Shown here: positions 19,433-31,370 of the stretch, piece by piece
Numbering within the stretch: the first letter of the stretch is position 1
How the letters are laid out: each line of letters opens with the position of its first letter
The notes under the pieces: generated by a model
Seen by the model: only the letters and a program-made list of their open reading frames with translations
Database searches by the model: none
What the model was told of the DNA's origin: nothing
Translations under genes and position numbers: made by a program
Assembly (NCBI GenBank): GCA_027577415.1
Contig: JANBQS010000055.1
Coordinates: forward strand, 1 to 43,575
Direction: 5' to 3'
DNA: 43,575 nt
Origin: Coemansia sp. RSA 922
Lineage: Eukaryota; Kickxellomycota; Kickxellomycetes; Kickxellales; Kickxellaceae

Positions 19433-21079
19433 ATGACTGCGGAAACGACGGCAGCAAACTCGATAGAGATGCTTCACTCGGATGCCCTGCCAGACGGTCA
19501 GCGCATAGCCGAGAGTCACATTAGCACGGACATGGAGTTGGAAGACACAGAAATCTCGCAAGCGCGGTATCTATTGACCCTGCTCGCCATGTTGGCATGT
19601 GTATTTGTAGCGGGATTGGACTTTACAGCAGTCGCTGCAATTATGCCCTCTGTTGGCCTTCAGTATAGCAAGCTTTCGACGGTGAACTGGCTCATCACTG
19701 CCAACATGCTTGGGTTGGCCGTCATGCTGCCGCTTGTAAGCAAGCTGGGTAATATATTTGGGTACCAAGCCATCTTTGGCGCCTACGGCTTGGTGTTTAT
19801 TGCTGGGTCGGTAATGGCAGGAGCATCGACGGGAATGAAGCTGCTGCTGGCAGGTCGCGCATTCGCTGGAATGGGCGCCTCGGCCGCCATTGCTATCCCG
19901 CTAATGGTTGTTACCGAGGCCGGATCAAAGCGTCAGCGCGCCCTTGGCCTGCGCGTACTGCTGGCGGCCTGGCTACTCGCATCGGTTCTGGGCCTAGTGA
20001 TTGGCGGCTACTTGTGCAAGCACGAGAATTGGAACTGGGTATTTTATCTCAGCTGCCTTGGATATATTGTGGCGCTCCTGCTCAGCATCATGCTAGTTCG
20101 CTTGCCCAAGTATGGTAGCGGTCCGCTTTTGCAGCAAGTCAAGCGCATCGATATCCTCGGCTTGTTGTTCCTAGCTGGAAGCATTCTGACGCTAATTCTG
20201 GCGCTGAATCTTGGCGGTAATATCTTCAACTGGTCGTCAGGCGTGGTTATCGTGCTGTTCGTGCTAGCAGCGTTCTTGGCGGTGTTGTTCTTCCTTGTTG
20301 AATCCAAGGTCGCCGTCGACCCTATCATGCCCATGTCGCTGCTTTCAACGCGCAGCTCGGCGCTGCTAATCGGCATGCAGCCGCTAGTCGGTATTGTCAC
20401 ATATGCGCCGGTTGTATACCTCATCCTCTGGCTTAGCATTGTCAAGCACGACAACCCTCAAACCACATGCACACACCTACTCGCTATTGTCGCTAGCGCT
20501 GCCGTGCTGTCGGTGGCTTCTGGCCTGGTCATCTCAAAGACGGGCAAGTACACGATTCTGATATACCTGTCGTGCGCATTCCTGACGCTTGGATGTGGAC
20601 TGCTGATTACGTTCAAGGAGAGCACTAGCAACGGCAGCCTGATCGGATTTATGATTCTGCTAGGCATTGGCGTGGGCCTGACTACGCAGCCGCATATAAT
20701 TGCCCTACAAGCTGCAGCGCCTGTCGAAAGAATTTCTCGAGTGATATCGTCGATTCTGTTCTTCCGCTTGATTGGAGCCATGGTGGCAATCGCGCTGTTC
20801 AACACGATCTTGCAAGCCAGCTTGACTACAAAGCTCGCCGTAGTTGTCATCGACCACCCGCTGTATTACAGGTACATTCTCGATTCGACCAACAACCAGG
20901 ACGTTATTCACTTGCCAGTTGTGCCACAGAGCGTTAGGGACGCTGTCATCGACGCCAATGTTCAGGGATTCAAGTCGATTTACATCACTTGTTTGGTGTT
21001 TGCCACAGTCACAATCCCGCTATGCCTTTTCGTGCGTCACATTCCGATTAGTGACAAACTAAACATGTCCAAGCATTAG
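19433..21079 (+). CDS. MFS transporter, DHA2 (14-TM drug:H+ antiporter) type
   Basis: This 548-residue single-exon protein has a polar N-terminal tail of about 44 residues followed by 12-14 hydrophobic segments. Segment 1 has the GLDFTAVAAIMPSVG motif characteristic of drug:H+ antiporters. A LVSKLGNIFGYQ loop follows segment 2 in the position of MFS motif A, and GRAFAGMGASAAIAIPLMV matches motif B in segment 4. Motif C-like Gly-rich sequence (GLVIGGYL) is in segment 5. The length, the large number of segments and the closing extracellular loop between the last two segments favour the DHA2 group, which exports drugs or moves siderophores and amino acids in fungi. The substrate cannot be read from sequence. 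Confidence 0.88.
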   Translation: MTAETTAANSIEMLHSDALPDGQRIAESHISTDMELEDTEISQARYLLTLLAMLACVFVAGLDFTAVAAIMPSVGLQYSKLSTVNWLITANMLGLAVMLPLVSKLGNIFGYQAIFGAYGLVFIAGSVMAGASTGMKLLLAGRAFAGMGASAAIAIPLMVVTEAGSKRQRALGLRVLLAAWLLASVLGLVIGGYLCKHENWNWVFYLSCLGYIVALLLSIMLVRLPKYGSGPLLQQVKRIDILGLLFLAGSILTLILALNLGGNIFNWSSGVVIVLFVLAAFLAVLFFLVESKVAVDPIMPMSLLSTRSSALLIGMQPLVGIVTYAPVVYLILWLSIVKHDNPQTTCTHLLAIVASAAVLSVASGLVISKTGKYTILIYLSCAFLTLGCGLLITFKESTSNGSLIGFMILLGIGVGLTTQPHIIALQAAAPVERISRVISSILFFRLIGAMVAIALFNTILQASLTTKLAVVVIDHPLYYRYILDSTNNQDVIHLPVVPQSVRDAVIDANVQGFKSIYITCLVFATVTIPLCLFVRHIPISDKLNMSKH

Positions 21080-21378
21080 GTGTGCCATTAACATATGCAG
21101 ATATTTAATATAGTTACGTTCAAAATCGCTCTTATTTGGAACGCTCTGGCAAGACCGCAGTACAAACAGCCAAGTCTCCCACGTACATGTGATATCCCAA
21201 ATAGCAAAATCATTGGCTGGACCACAAAGTGATTCACTAAGCTTTGGGCCGCAGCGCAAAATCCATTGGTAGAAAAAAAATATTTTTTTGCCGAATTCTT
21301 CTTTTGTCTTTACTGGTAAAACATTTTTCTTTTCTTCAGAAACTATATTTTTTTACCTTACGCTTAGATCGAATCGCA
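21080..21378. promoter_or_regulatory. IleRS upstream region
   Basis: This is the 299-bp gap between MFS and IleRS. T-rich runs at 21281-21350 precede the ATG at 21379. No other gene was seen. Confidence 0.35.
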
Positions 21379-24300
21379 ATGAGCGCACCTGAAGGTAGGA
21401 TTTTGACACTTTGCATATTGCGTTTGTTATCTCTTCCTTGGCATGGACTAAACGAGCACAATTTGTATTTCGCACTTTGTTAAATTCGTGTAGCAAACAG
21501 TCAGTTCTCGTTCCCTCGCGAGGAGGAGAAGATTCTCGAGTTTTGGCGCGAAATTGACGCCTTTCAAACTTCGCTGAAGCTATCCGAGGGTCGCAAGCCG
21601 TTTACGTTCTATGACGGTCCACCGTTCTGCACTGGCTTGCCTCACCACGGCCATCTGTTGGCTGGAACCATTAAGGACATTATCACTCGCTACGCCCACA
21701 ACACGGGCCACTATGTCGAGAGGAGAGCCGGCTGGGATACGCACGGGCTGCCTATCGAGAATATGATCGACAAAAAACTGAACATCAAGGGTCGTGAGGA
21801 CGTCCTGGCCATGGGCATTGATAAGTACAATGCTGAGTGCCGCGCCATTGTCATGAGCTGCGCTAGCGACTGGCACTTGACGGTTGAGCGCCTGGGTCGC
21901 TGGATTGACTTTGACAACGACTACAAGACGCTCGACGCGTCATTCATGGAGTCGGTATGGTGGGTGTTCAAGCAGCTGCACACCAAGGGCCATGTATACC
22001 GCGGTCTGAAGGTTATGCCATTCTCAACCGGACTGCAAACTACCTTGTCCAACCATGAAGCCCAGCAGAACTACATGGATGTGTCCGATCCCACTGTCAT
22101 CGTCGCCTTCCCGTTGAGGAACGATCCCACGGTCAGCCTGATCGCCTTTACGACCACGCCGTGGACCTTGCCCAGCAACTGCGCGCTGTGCGTCAACCCC
22201 GATTTCGAGTACATCAAGATCAAAGACGGCGAGACTGGCAACTTTTACATCTTGCTCGAGAGCTGCCTTGGGTCTCTCTACAAGAACCTCAAGACGGCCA
22301 AGTTTGAGATCGTGGAAAAGATCAAGGCGGCGGATCTCATTGGGCTAGAGTACGAGCCCCTGTTTGACTTTTACAAGTCGGAGCTCAAGGAGGCCGCGTG
22401 GCGCGTGATTTCTGACTCGTATGTCACATCTACAACCGGCACGGGTATTGTACACAATGCCCCGGCCTATGGTGTGGACGATTACCGCGTGTGCCTAAAG
22501 CATAAGATCTTCGCTCCCGGAGGTTTTGTGCCCACGCCCGTCAAAGATAATGGTATCTTTGACGAGACTGTAGGTCCATTTTCCGGCATGTATGTCAAGG
22601 ACGCCGACAAGGATATCGCCAAGAGCATCAAGGCACGCGGCCGGCTTGTCCGCCAAGGCACTGAGGTTCACAGCTACCCATTCTGCTACCGCTCGAACAC
22701 ACCTCTGCTGTACCGTGCAGTTCATTCATGGTTTGTGCGCGTGGAAGATGTCACCGAAAAGCTGCTGGCCAACAACTCCCAGACGCACTGGGTGCCTGAC
22801 TTTGTGAAGGAGAAGCGCTTCGGAAACTGGCTGGAAGGCAGTCGGGACTGGTGTGTGTCACGTAGCCGCTTCTGGGGAACGCCCATCCCACTCTGGGTTA
22901 GCGAGGACTATGAGGAGGTGGTCTGCGTGGGCTCGGTCGCCGAACTCGAGGAGCTGACTGGTGCCACAGGCATCACCGACTTGCACCGCGACAGTATCGA
23001 TCATCTGACTATCCCATCGCGCCAGGGCAAGGGTGTGCTGCGCCGCGTCGATGAGGTGCTTGACTGCTGGTTCGAATCGGGTAGCATGCCTTACGCCCAG
23101 AAGCACTATCCGTTTGAGAACAAGGAGCTCTTTGAGCAAAATTTCCCCGCTGACTTTATCTCGGAGGGTATTGATCAGACTCGCGGTTGGTTCTACACGC
23201 TGCTGGTCCTGTCGACCCTGCTCTTTGATAAGCCGGCGTGGAAGAACCTGATTGCTAGCGGTCTTGTATTGGCCGAGGACGGCAAGAAAATGAGCAAGAG
23301 CCTGCAGAACTATCCGGATCCCAACCTCATCCTGGATACCTACGGTGCTGACTCGCTGCGCCTGTACCTGATCAACTCGCCGGTTGTGCGTGCCGAGACA
23401 CTGAGGTTCAAGCAAGAGGGCGTCAAGGACGTTATCTCGCGCGTTTTGCTTCCCTGGTACAATGCCTTCCGCTTCTTTGAGACGCAAGTACAAGTGCTCA
23501 AGAAGGATGCTGGGGCCGAGTTTATGTTTGACTCGTCCCGCAAGAGCAACAACACGATGGATCGCTGGATGCTGGCTTCTGTGCAGAGCCTGACCAAGTT
23601 TGTGCGCGAGGAGATGGCTGCCTATCGCCTGTATACCGTCGTGCCTCGCTTGCTGGCGATGATTGACCAGCTAACGAACTGGTACGTTCGCTTCAACCGC
23701 CGTCGCTTGAAGGGCGAAAACGGCACTGAGGACGCTGTGGACGCGCTCAACACGCTGTACGAGGTGCTTCTGACCATGTGCCGTCTGATGGCCCCATTCA
23801 CGCCGTTCCTGACTGAGAATATGTACCAGTCGCTCAAGGCCTACCTCCCTGAGAACTTCTTTGAGGGTGACTCGCGCTCGGTGCACTTTGTGCCGTTCCC
23901 CGAGGTACGTGAGGAGTACTTTGACACCGTCATCGAGCGCGCCATGTCGCGCATGCAGACAGTCATTGAGCTTGGTCGCATCACTCGCGAGCGGGTCAAC
24001 ATCTCGCTCAAGACGCCGCTTCTGGAGCTGGTTGTCGTTCATCCGAGCGCCGAATACCTGGATGACGTGCGCACTCTTTCGAACTACATCACCGAGGAGC
24101 TCAACGTGCGTAGCCTGGTTCTTACTTCTGATGAGGACGTCTATGGCATCAAGTATCGCGCCGAGGCTGACTTTAAGAAGCTCGGTACCAAGCTCCGCAA
24201 GGACATGCCTCGCGTGAAGAACGCGCTTCCCAGCATTCCTTCGGTCGATATTAAGGCTGCGCAGACCACTGGCTCGTTGCTTGTCGACGGAATCACGCTG

Positions 24301-24702
24301 GAGACCGAGGACTTTAACATTGTGCGCTTCTTTGACGCCCTGTCTCTGAAGGACGAGAGCAAGAAGTACGAGGAGGCCAACGACAGGGAGGTGATTGTCC
24401 TTATGGACGTCGAGATCCACAACGAGCTGATGCAAGAGGGCGTTGCTCGTGATATCGTTAACCGCGTACAGCGGCTGCGCAAGAAGGCTGGCTTGTCGCC
24501 CGTCGATGACGTTGTCTACCACTACCAGATCGGCGAGGATCCCAACGGCGTCCTGGCTAGCCTGTTCCAGACGCAAGCCGAGTTCTTGCTGCGCAGCCTC
24601 AAGCAGAATATCTTGCCCATGTCGGTTAGGACCGTTGAGCCACTTGCTGAGGAGGAGCACGATATCAACGAATCCAAGCTCACGCTCATTCTGATGCGCT
24701 GA
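21379..24702 (+). CDS. ILS1: cytosolic isoleucyl-tRNA synthetase
   Basis: This class I aminoacyl-tRNA synthetase charges tRNA-Ile. Exons are 21379-21394 and 21494-24702, with a 99-bp intron (GTAGGA...TAG) in phase 1. The joined product is 1074 residues, matching the ~1072 of yeast Ils1. The N-terminus reads MSAPEANSQFSFPREEEK, then FYDGPPFCTGLPHHGH (HIGH-type motif, residues 56-59). KMSKS is at residues 604-608, the CP1 editing domain lies between, and an anticodon-binding domain with Tyr/Trp-rich WYVRFNRRRLKG follows. There is no mitochondrial presequence. Without the short first exon the frame would lack the start and the region before HIGH. Its 3' end faces the TGT gene 72 bp away. Confidence 0.95.
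21395..21493 (+). other. intron in the IleRS gene
   Basis: This 99-bp GT-AG intron follows a 16-nt first coding exon. It starts GTAGGA and ends GTGTAG, with a CTAAA-type branch candidate near 21449. Splicing makes the codon GCA (Ala) and restores FSFPREEEK in frame. Alternative AGs six and ten bases downstream give the wrong phase. Confidence 0.8.
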
Positions 24703-24774
24703 GCAAACGAGAGTACACTCGTATAGAAATACTTGTTCTTTTTTATCTCTAAGTTTAACAAATAGCAGCTAATA

Positions 24775-26079
24775 TCAGTTTGGCTCAGCCCAGGCATTTG
24801 GCACCTTTTGAAAGTCGTCGGCTACTGGTTCGGCCATGTAGCCAGAACTGTCAGGCACTGTGAGGTCAACGTTGACTGACTTTAACGCGTCTACAATCCA
24901 CATGGGCACGGTCTTACCAAAGCGTGTGCGCATGAACTCGCGGATAAAAGCTGGGTAGCGATCCTCCACGATAGCCTTGCGGATGTCGAGCATCAGGCGC
25001 ATCTGGAAGGCGATGTTGTGGATAGTGATTAGGTGGCAGCCCGTGGTCTCCTTGGTGGCCGTGGTGTGGAGATAGGCGCGTGTGTAGTTTGCACACGTCG
25101 AGCAATCGCAGTCCTTGTCGATTGGCTCAAGGTCAGCGCTGTACCGGCCTTGCTTCAAAGGCATTGAGCCAGTGCGCACCAGGGCGTTACCAAAGCGGGC
25201 GGTTCGCGTGGGGAACACGCAGTCGTACATGTCAACGCCCAGCGCCGAGCAAACAACCAAATCTTCGGCGTAACCCACGCCCATGCAGTAGCGCGGCTTG
25301 TTTGTGGGCAGGATATCGGTGGACAGGGAGACCATGCGCCAGAACGAGCCCTTTGCTTCGCCACCGCTCAAACCGCCGATAGCGTACCCGGGCGAATCGC
25401 GCTTGACGAGCTCTTGGGCTGACTTTGTGCGCAACTCAATGTCTAACCCGCCTTGGACGATGGGGAAGAGATTCTGCTCGGTGGGCCGTTTGTGGGCTTT
25501 GATACTACGGTCTAGCCACCTGACGGACCGCCACATGGCTTCTTCGACGCGGGGACCGGTGGTCAGCGAAGAAACAACGTCGTCTAGCTGCATCATAATA
25601 TCAGCACCTATCGCGTTTTGCAAGCCAATGGACATCTCGGGCGTGAGCATCATCTTTTGGCCATCGTGCGGGTTCTCAAACTCCACGCCCTCCTCCGTGA
25701 TGTTGGCTAGCTTGAGGAGCGATACCATCTGGAAGCCACCGCTGTCGGTTAGGAGACCGCGGTTCCATGCCATGAACTTGTGTAGACCACCGGCCTTTTC
25801 CAGCAGCTCTGGTCCTGGACGAGATCCCAAATGGTAGGTGTTGCCTAGGATAATGTGGCAGTCTAGGGCTTCAAGCTGTTTGGTTGTTATGCCTTTTATT
25901 GACCCCATCGTACCGACTGGCATGAAAATCGGCGTGTGTGCCGTGTAGTGCGGTAAATGCATTTTAGAGGCGCGTGCCTTGGTCGTCGAGCATTTTGCAA
26001 ATACTTCGAATTTGAGTGCTGGGCTGTTGGACGTCTCAAGTGGCGTGTCCAAGTGGCCAAACTCGTTTGTGGCTGTCAT
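24775..26079 (-). CDS. QTRT1: queuine tRNA-ribosyltransferase catalytic subunit (TGT)
   Basis: This enzyme exchanges guanine-34 for queuine in tRNAs with GUN anticodons; in eukaryotes it works with a QTRT2 partner and depends on salvaged queuine. From the ATG at 26079 it has 434 residues. Visible motifs include LTDSGGFQM (D112), the substrate loop [24 protein letters not shown] (nucleophile D286), and a zinc site CDCSTC (C324, C326, C329) with H354 in TIHNIAF. The frame stays open 26 codons upstream of this ATG, encoding an Arg-rich, acid-free stretch like a mitochondrial presequence, but no ATG exists before the in-frame TAA. TGT is patchily distributed in fungi, so its presence is taxonomically informative. 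Confidence 0.93.
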   Translation of the reverse strand: MTATNEFGHLDTPLETSNSPALKFEVFAKCSTTKARASKMHLPHYTAHTPIFMPVGTMGSIKGITTKQLEALDCHIILGNTYHLGSRPGPELLEKAGGLHKFMAWNRGLLTDSGGFQMVSLLKLANITEEGVEFENPHDGQKMMLTPEMSIGLQNAIGADIMMQLDDVVSSLTTGPRVEEAMWRSVRWLDRSIKAHKRPTEQNLFPIVQGGLDIELRTKSAQELVKRDSPGYAIGGLSGGEAKGSFWRMVSLSTDILPTNKPRYCMGVGYAEDLVVCSALGVDMYDCVFPTRTARFGNALVRTGSMPLKQGRYSADLEPIDKDCDCSTCANYTRAYLHTTATKETTGCHLITIHNIAFQMRLMLDIRKAIVEDRYPAFIREFMRTRFGKTVPMWIVDALKSVNVDLTVPDSSGYMAEPVADDFQKVPNAWAEPN

Positions 26080-27172
26080 TATCTGTCGAATTGCTGACTT
26101 GGCGCGAAATGGCCGAGCAAAAGTGCGGCTTAGAGACAGGATGGTGTTCTGGGACAACGCCGAGCGTTAAAAAAAAAGATTATTTTAAAAATGTGGTGTT
26201 TCTTTTAGACAAATTATAAAGATTTTGGTGAAGAGAGAAAAAAAAAAGCCAAGCGGTCCAAAGCTTTGTAGCAAATTTGAGCCGAGTAGGCGGTGATTTT
26301 TGCTGATCTCGGACTGGACAAAAAAAATGAGTTGGGATGACTCACTCGCTAGATCCCGCCTCCTTTCCTTCCCCCCACTTTCCCTTGTTCCAAGGTCACC
26401 AGGCTCTTGTGAGAAAGAATCAAATGTTCGCTCTTGCTGCTCCCTCCCTCCTCATGCGCGATACTTTTATTGAGTGTGCGCGTGAGCTGCGAGACGACGA
26501 CGAAGAGACCATTGTTCTGTTGCTGCGAAAGCAATGAATGAGCCTGCATCCGAGGGCCATGCAGTTACCCCACACGACACTAAGAACAAAATATATGAAA
26601 AAATAATTTGTGAATAAGGACGATCCATCGTTGTCGATATCGTTGGATATATTGTCGGGCGCTATAGTTTGTTATCGCCGTAGCTGAGTAATTACGCTGT
26701 TTGTTCACGTCGCACAGCATACACTACAGACGCATTGGTGGGGGTGAGTATTTTTTTTCCATCTAACGCATTACAAATTCTGCTGGGTTTGGGCTTGATG
26801 CACCTTCATAAAAGGGGGGTTGACAATCCCCTGCTCCCGCCCACCCCCTCCGCTGGGAAGAAAAAATAAAAAAGCAAAAAAAGCTAGCGTTGGCTGGGGC
26901 GCGCTTGTGCATTCGAGGGCAACCGTTGCGGTCGTATCCACTCGTCCGTAAAGTACTTTTGTATATGAACCCTTTTCTCTTCTCATAAATATACTTTTTT
27001 TTATCATATCCTTGTTGAGCTGTGTGTGTTGCTTTGTCCCTTCTTTTTTTCTATTTCATTATTTTCTCTCACGCTTTTTTTTTTGTTGTCTTTACTACTT
27101 TTTTTTTCTCGTATCGTTATCTGAACTATACTGCGTATCCCTTCGGCTCGGCACGATATCTTTTGTTCAGCC
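26080..27172. promoter_or_regulatory. divergent intergenic region, TGT / Zn2Cys6 regulator
   Basis: This is a 1.1-kb gap with pyrimidine-rich tracts (26352-26395) and long poly-T runs (27045-27110) just before the regulator's start. An imperfect inverted repeat around a central CGATATCG lies near 26625-26650. Short open frames (such as 66 codons at 26337-26537) show no family resemblance. Long regulatory regions are usual upstream of transcription-factor genes. Confidence 0.4.
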
Positions 27173-30100
27173 ATGTTAGACCCCGCTGGCATGGCTCAGC
27201 CAGCACCGCCGACTGGTGCCACTATTCCTTTACTAAAATCCTGCGAAAGTACGTACTCGAACCTGTTTTTTCTCTTTTTCGATATGGAATAGTCAAAGAT
27301 CTGCGTACGTGCAAAGATATACTAAACCTTTTTTGTCACATCATCCTGGCTTGATCTGATATAGGCTGCCGCCAACGCAAAATAAAGTGTTCAGGCGATA
27401 AGCCCATTTGCACTCACTGCGCCCATCGCCATCAGCCCTGTATCTATCGCCGTTCTGCTCGCTATAAGCGCCGCATAGCTAGTTGCTCTGGCGGTAGTCA
27501 GATAGCACCTTCCCATGACGACGAAGATACAGAGCAGGCGGAAGAGCACACTGAGCACGACTTGGATCCAATTGACTCGGACCTACAACCTATGCCTGGA
27601 AGACATGCTGCTGGAGTGGATACGGCAGGGAAATCAGCAAACGAAGAATTTCTCGGAGTAAAATCGGTTGACGAGAATATCCCGCTTGCCGCTCTATTTG
27701 GATCTGCGCCGATAAACGAATCGGACATTTTGCCACCGTCCATATTGCAAAGTATGAACTTTTGGTTGAACGATTCGATGCTGACTGGTAATGCTGCCAT
27801 GCTCCCAGGCACAGGAACGTTTGCGTCGCAAATGGGACTGATGAACAACAACAGCGCCTCGTCTGCCCAGCCGGCACCAGCAGCATCCGCCGCTGCCGCC
27901 ATACAGTTCCCAGCAAGTCAGGGCTTGCAGCAGCAGCAACAGCCGCAGGGTCTTGGGCTATTATCCAACTTGATTCCAATGGATTTCGCTCTCGGACTGC
28001 CGGCGCTAAGCGGAAACATGGATCCAGCTGTCAGTATGGCGCTAACCAGAGCACCGACTGAGAGCTTTGTCGATTTTGGCACTCTTGGTACTTTGCCGCA
28101 GGCTGGCCGCCCGCTTGGAGTATCGACTGATTTTTTGCAGCAGTTGAACCAGCAGATAATGCCATTCGACGACTCGGCAAAGTCCAGCGCAAATTCGCCG
28201 TATTCTCTGGGTGCATCAATTCTTTCTCCGTTGACTGCGGCATCGCCAAACTTATTGGGACACTCGGATATGCCGAACTCGATGGCTCATTTTCCCACAT
28301 CGGCGTTTGCGTCGCTAAACCTGGTCAATGCGCTTGACCTCCAGCATTCGGCGCAAATCAGCCAACAGCTCCAGGCTACGACCTCTGCTGGGGCCGACAT
28401 ATCGGCGTTGCTTTCCAGCTCGGTGCTTTCACAAATGCCGACGGGTATAAATACCGACCCCACTGTGTTTGCTGGTGTAGGCGTGGGCTCTTCGGCAGGT
28501 TGCATGCGACCCGTGCCAAACGCACTGTCAGCTGCATCGGTGGTGGACTCGGTTGCTGGGCTATTTCCAGCAAACATTGCCCTTGGAAATATTGCTTCAG
28601 AGCAGCAGGTGCGGCCACCCAGTCACAATAGCCATCCGCTTTTGCTTCATGGGTATCAAGCGCCGTTCCTGGCAAGCCCCCCTCTTGGCACGCCTCCGCT
28701 TTCTGGGTCTCAAGTCTCGTCGGGTGACGGCAATGCTATTACAGATGGCATGGAGCGCACGTTCAAGAATAGACTGGCTTTGTTTGCGACGTCGAATGCC
28801 GGGCCCGCCATATCCACTGGCGACAACCATACTGCAATGTCTGCGGCGGGTCAACATCTACCACCGCTGAGCATTCCAATGACTTTAGGCAATAGCCCAG
28901 CCGACTATACATTTACCCGCCCGCCATATGTGACCAGTCCCTTGGCGCGGACAAGTACTGACTCGCCGGGAACTATGCCAGCGCGACAGCAGCAGCCGAG
29001 AAGCCCTCGGAGCCTTGCGTATGCCACAGCCGCCGCCGCCGTTTCAACAAAAACTGCCTTTGACACTCCGTACGACAGCAATGTTTTGGCATTCAACACA
29101 TCGACGCCACTTCCTCTGAGCGCACTACAGGGCAGTCTAAACAACAGCCCTCACTTGACAAAGGAGCCGCGGCGACCGTCAGGGGCAGCCAGCTCTGGGC
29201 GTGCGGGCGGTAGCGGCTACGTTGCACAGCTAAACAACGACGCTATTCCACAATTGCTATTGGATGTAGTCGCGCAGCACCCTGAGCTGGGATGCCCCGA
29301 GCTTCTCTACAACTTGCTGATCACGCATGTGGTGCATGACTGCTCGCGCGTCAGCATTCACACAGCGCATCTGTTTTGGATGCGTGTGAAGCAGAAGCGA
29401 ATGCCGAAATTTTATCTGATGGCGTGTATTGCTGACGCCAGCCGCTCGTGGACCCTGTCGGACGAACTGCGCATGGCACTGCCGCCAAATCTGGACGAAA
29501 TATGCTATGCGCTGGCTATCAAAGAGGCGCCCACCGACGGCTCTACTCCTCCCACTGTGGTCATCTCGCTCGGTCTGCTTGCTTTGGCAGCCTATGAGTT
29601 CAAGTCGGCGCGGTTTGCGCCTATGCTTGAGCACAATTGCCTGGCGTACAAAATGATGACTCAGATAAAGTTCCGCGGCACAGCATTCCCCTGGCGAGCG
29701 GTAAAACGTCGACCCGACGCTAATGGCGTAGACTCAAACTACCAGCTGCTTCTGCGTGCGTTCTGGCGTATGTACATTATGCTGTACTTTTCGACAGAGA
29801 TATTCCGCCTGGACGCGCCCGAGGACCGAGACTTTTTGCCAGAGATGCCGGAGCGAGACAACTACTTTGTACAGCACGTATTTGTGCCCGATGACACCGA
29901 GGAGTTTGGTTTCAGAATGGTGCGTCCGCCCTACCAGGTGTGCGACTCGGGAGGCGGCGACTTGCTGAGCATAATATGCGAGCTCTATCTTCGACAATAC
30001 AAGATTGGCAACCGCTTTAACCGCATCTTGCGAGGCGAAAAGTCGGGACGTTTTTACATTAACTACTTGCAAGAGTGGGACCGGCAGATGCTCGAGTGGC

Positions 30101-31200
30101 GGGAAAGCCTGCCGCCGTATTTGAAGGACGATTTGGGAGAACTTGCGCGCACTACACAGCCACTGGATGGGCGTCGCCGACGTATGAATCTAACGGGGCT
30201 GTCGGAGAACGAGATGTGGATGAAGCGGCACCAGTGGAACCAGGACGTGGGGCGGGCAATCGAGGTGCTATACGTGCATATGGTGTTTGACATGGTCCGG
30301 ATCAAGGCGCACCGAATTGGGCTGATGATATTGTTGCACGAGGATCTGGACATGGTGCGCAACTTCCAGTGCTCAAGGGCATTTGTCGCAGTCGAGCTGC
30401 CACCACTTCCGAACGTCGAGCCTGTGCTTGCGTCGCACAACGAGGATGCCGAGTACTTTCACAAATACGCTGCTGCTGCCAACGACGCTGTATCACACAT
30501 GTACACTTTGCTCAAGTTTAGTCACCAGTTTGGACTCGACCTTCACGGCTTTACGACCGTTATCATTGGCACGCTATTGCAAGCCAGCTTGGTCTACGTT
30601 GGCCAAGTGCAGTCAAAGGACTCGAGGTTGGCGTGGCATGCAATGCTCCGGCTAGCCCGTATCCTGGGCATGATTCGGTCGCTCGACAGGTGGGGTCCTG
30701 CGTTATATATTTTTACGAATATCCTCAAGGCGCTGGGCCGTCCTGACTTGATATTGCAGGTGCCTAGCCCTGAAACTCGAGCACAGCTGGCTGCTGACAC
30801 GCGTCGACCGGCTGCCACTTCGGGACGCTCCATGTCGGTGGACTCTGCTGGTACGACAGAGTCCGACCCTTGCACGGACAGCTGCTGCTATCCGCCGGTT
30901 GGCACAAGTGGAGCCGGGTGCATTAACAGTCGGGGTAAGCGCAAGAACGACGGTGTGGATAGTCATGGCGACGAAAAGCGGTACGAGTTTAGCGACCACC
31001 ACCATGGCGATCCACACTCGGTGTCTGGCTCGCTGGACTCGCCGCTCTCGCTGGCTGACGAGGATGAGGTGCCCAACCCGTTCCCGCCAGAGCATGTCAT
31101 CTCGCATATCATGAGAGAACAAAAAGTCAACACGGCTACATTCTTCTCCCCTACACTGCCCATCCTGGCTGCCTCGCTATTGCGCAGCAACAGCACATAG
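27173..31200 (+). CDS. Zn(II)2Cys6 transcription factor with fungal-specific middle homology region
   Basis: Exons 27173-27248 and 27365-31200 give 1303 residues. The 116-bp intron (GTACGT...ATAG) lies in the Ser codon between the first two zinc cysteines. Joined, the cluster reads C24-E-S-C27-R-Q-R-K-I-K-C34, then C41, C44 and C51, a canonical binuclear zinc cluster followed by a basic linker. Residues ~70-640 are a Gln/Ala/Ser/Pro-rich, probably disordered region with a short polyGln (QQQQQ). Residues ~650-1100 resemble the fungal_trans domain, with helical repeats and FWRMYIMLYFSTEIFRLDAP. A Ser-rich tail follows. An in-frame second ATG is at 27191. The target pathway is unknown. Confidence 0.9.
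27249..27364 (+). other. intron splitting the zinc cluster
   Basis: This 116-bp GT-AG intron (GTACGT donor, GATATAG acceptor) is supported because splicing rebuilds the exact C-x2-C-x6-C-x6-C-x2-C-x6-C spacing. Without it the regulator would lack its first cysteine. Confidence 0.85.
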
Positions 31201-31370
31201 GCAAAAGTGATTCCTTTGCAACCACCACATTTAGACCTTTTTTCCTGTACTACGATATATATATTTTGTATACTTTATGCTTGTTGACATATATTGCTTT
31301 GAAAACCCAGTTGACACTGCTAACGAGCACCTCCCTCAGCAACATCTCTAATATTCAAGCAAAAGCGTAT
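31201..31370. terminator. convergent 3' ends, regulator / NDPK
   Basis: This 170-bp AT-rich spacer between two convergent stops has TATATATTTTG near 31255. Both polyadenylation sites presumably lie here. No specific signal is assigned. Confidence 0.3.

Noticed and set aside
23671..24660. 329-codon open frame on minus strand inside IleRS
   Set aside because: It is an antisense shadow of a strongly coding, codon-biased gene and has no family resemblance.
26337..26537. 66-codon frame upstream of the Zn2Cys6 regulator
   Set aside because: It is short, lies in pyrimidine-rich promoter sequence, has no homology recognised and no TATA box.
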